Assembly: GCF_964028355.1 (NCBI RefSeq)
Contig: NZ_OZ034761.1
Span: forward strand, 1,488,001-1,552,000
Direction: 5' to 3'
Source: Wolbachia endosymbiont (group B) of Gerris lacustris
GTDB lineage: Bacteria > Pseudomonadota > Alphaproteobacteria > Rickettsiales > Anaplasmataceae
DNA length: 64,000 bases
In this document: positions 63,866 to 64,000 of the stretch, piece after piece
Position numbering within the stretch: the stretch's first letter is position 1
Layout of the letters: each line of letters opens with the position of its first letter
Program-made: the position numbers and the translations under genes
Notes under the pieces: generated by a model
Told to the model about the DNA's origin: nothing
The model's database searches: none
The model's input: the letters and a program-made list of their open reading frames with translations, nothing else

Positions 63866-64000
63866 AACAACGAAGGGTTATTTGGATAATAGCCGTACTT
63901 GATCTGGATTCCAGTGTCTAGGCACTGGGATGACAAGAAGGAGGGCTACTTGAATGGTTGAAGGGAAAGTGATGGAATGAAAGGAGTGTGAGATAAAGCT
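63866..64000. repeat. Palindromic element in the right-end spacer
   Basis: GGATTCCAGTGTCTAGGCAC TGGGATGACA at 63906-63935. The rest of the spacer up to the window edge shows no gene. Confidence 0.7.

Overview
The window looks like a chromosome segment from an arthropod-type Wolbachia (Anaplasmataceae, Alphaproteobacteria). Evidence: strong A+T bias, the Rickettsiales-type scattered VirB type IV secretion genes with very large VirB6 proteins, a class I lysyl-tRNA synthetase, split F0 b/b' ATP synthase genes, ankyrin proteins, a phage WO-like serine recombinase remnant, several IS families, and many copies of a short palindromic repeat that also sits in frame inside housekeeping genes. The strain or supergroup cannot be told from the sequence alone.

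Layout. 1-4532 (minus): end of a virB3-virB4-virB6 operon, cut by the window edge. 4597-6300: lysK. 6301-8110: a promoter-like small-peptide module, a repeat block and IS630 copy 1. 8111-10541 (minus): rlmE, popZ and a tolC-type gene. 10661-12025: rplM-rpsI and an HU-like gene. 12018-14676 (minus): pdxJ and gltX, separated by a small-peptide module. 14811-17615: a frameshifted ankyrin/membrane gene and the biotin carboxylase subunit gene. 17598-22148 (minus): ctaA, a two-part glycosyltransferase and atpB-atpE-atpF'-atpF. 22260-25541: two small divergent acidic genes and pheT. 25538-33420 (mostly minus): a 917-residue candidate host-interaction protein, ileS and miaB. 33421-39089: a second small-peptide module, recJ, nuoD, cytochrome b561 and a fabK-like gene. 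39222-46367: a second secretion-related locus (unknown two-TM protein, small membrane protein, degenerate VirB4 paralogue, soluble VirB6-like protein). 46557-49949: an IS256 element broken by IS630 copy 2 and abutting a truncated serine recombinase. 50250-62927: cutA, tRNA-Gln, dapE, a G1P dehydrogenase-like gene, tRNA-Met, purB, rplI-rpsR-rpsF, dnaE and an ankyrin gene. 63002-63864: an IS5-family element.

The genes cover translation (five aminoacyl-tRNA synthetase or subunit genes counting pheT, ribosomal proteins, rRNA/tRNA modification), respiration and ATP synthesis, cofactor and cell-wall precursor synthesis, replication and repair, and the type IV secretion machinery with nearby candidate exported proteins.

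The most unusual points are: (1) a repeated transcription-unit-like module with a strong Shine-Dalgarno site and the 7-codon ORF MSRIPDT in two copies, with a related hydrophobic-peptide copy; (2) palindromic elements inside five enzymes, always read so that one arm encodes about WIPVSSTGMT; (3) a ribosomal protein S6 with about 120 extra internal residues; (4) a VirB4 paralogue whose Walker A lysine is arginine, beside a VirB6-like protein without a channel domain; (5) an IS630 insertion flanked by an 89-bp duplication instead of a plain TA.
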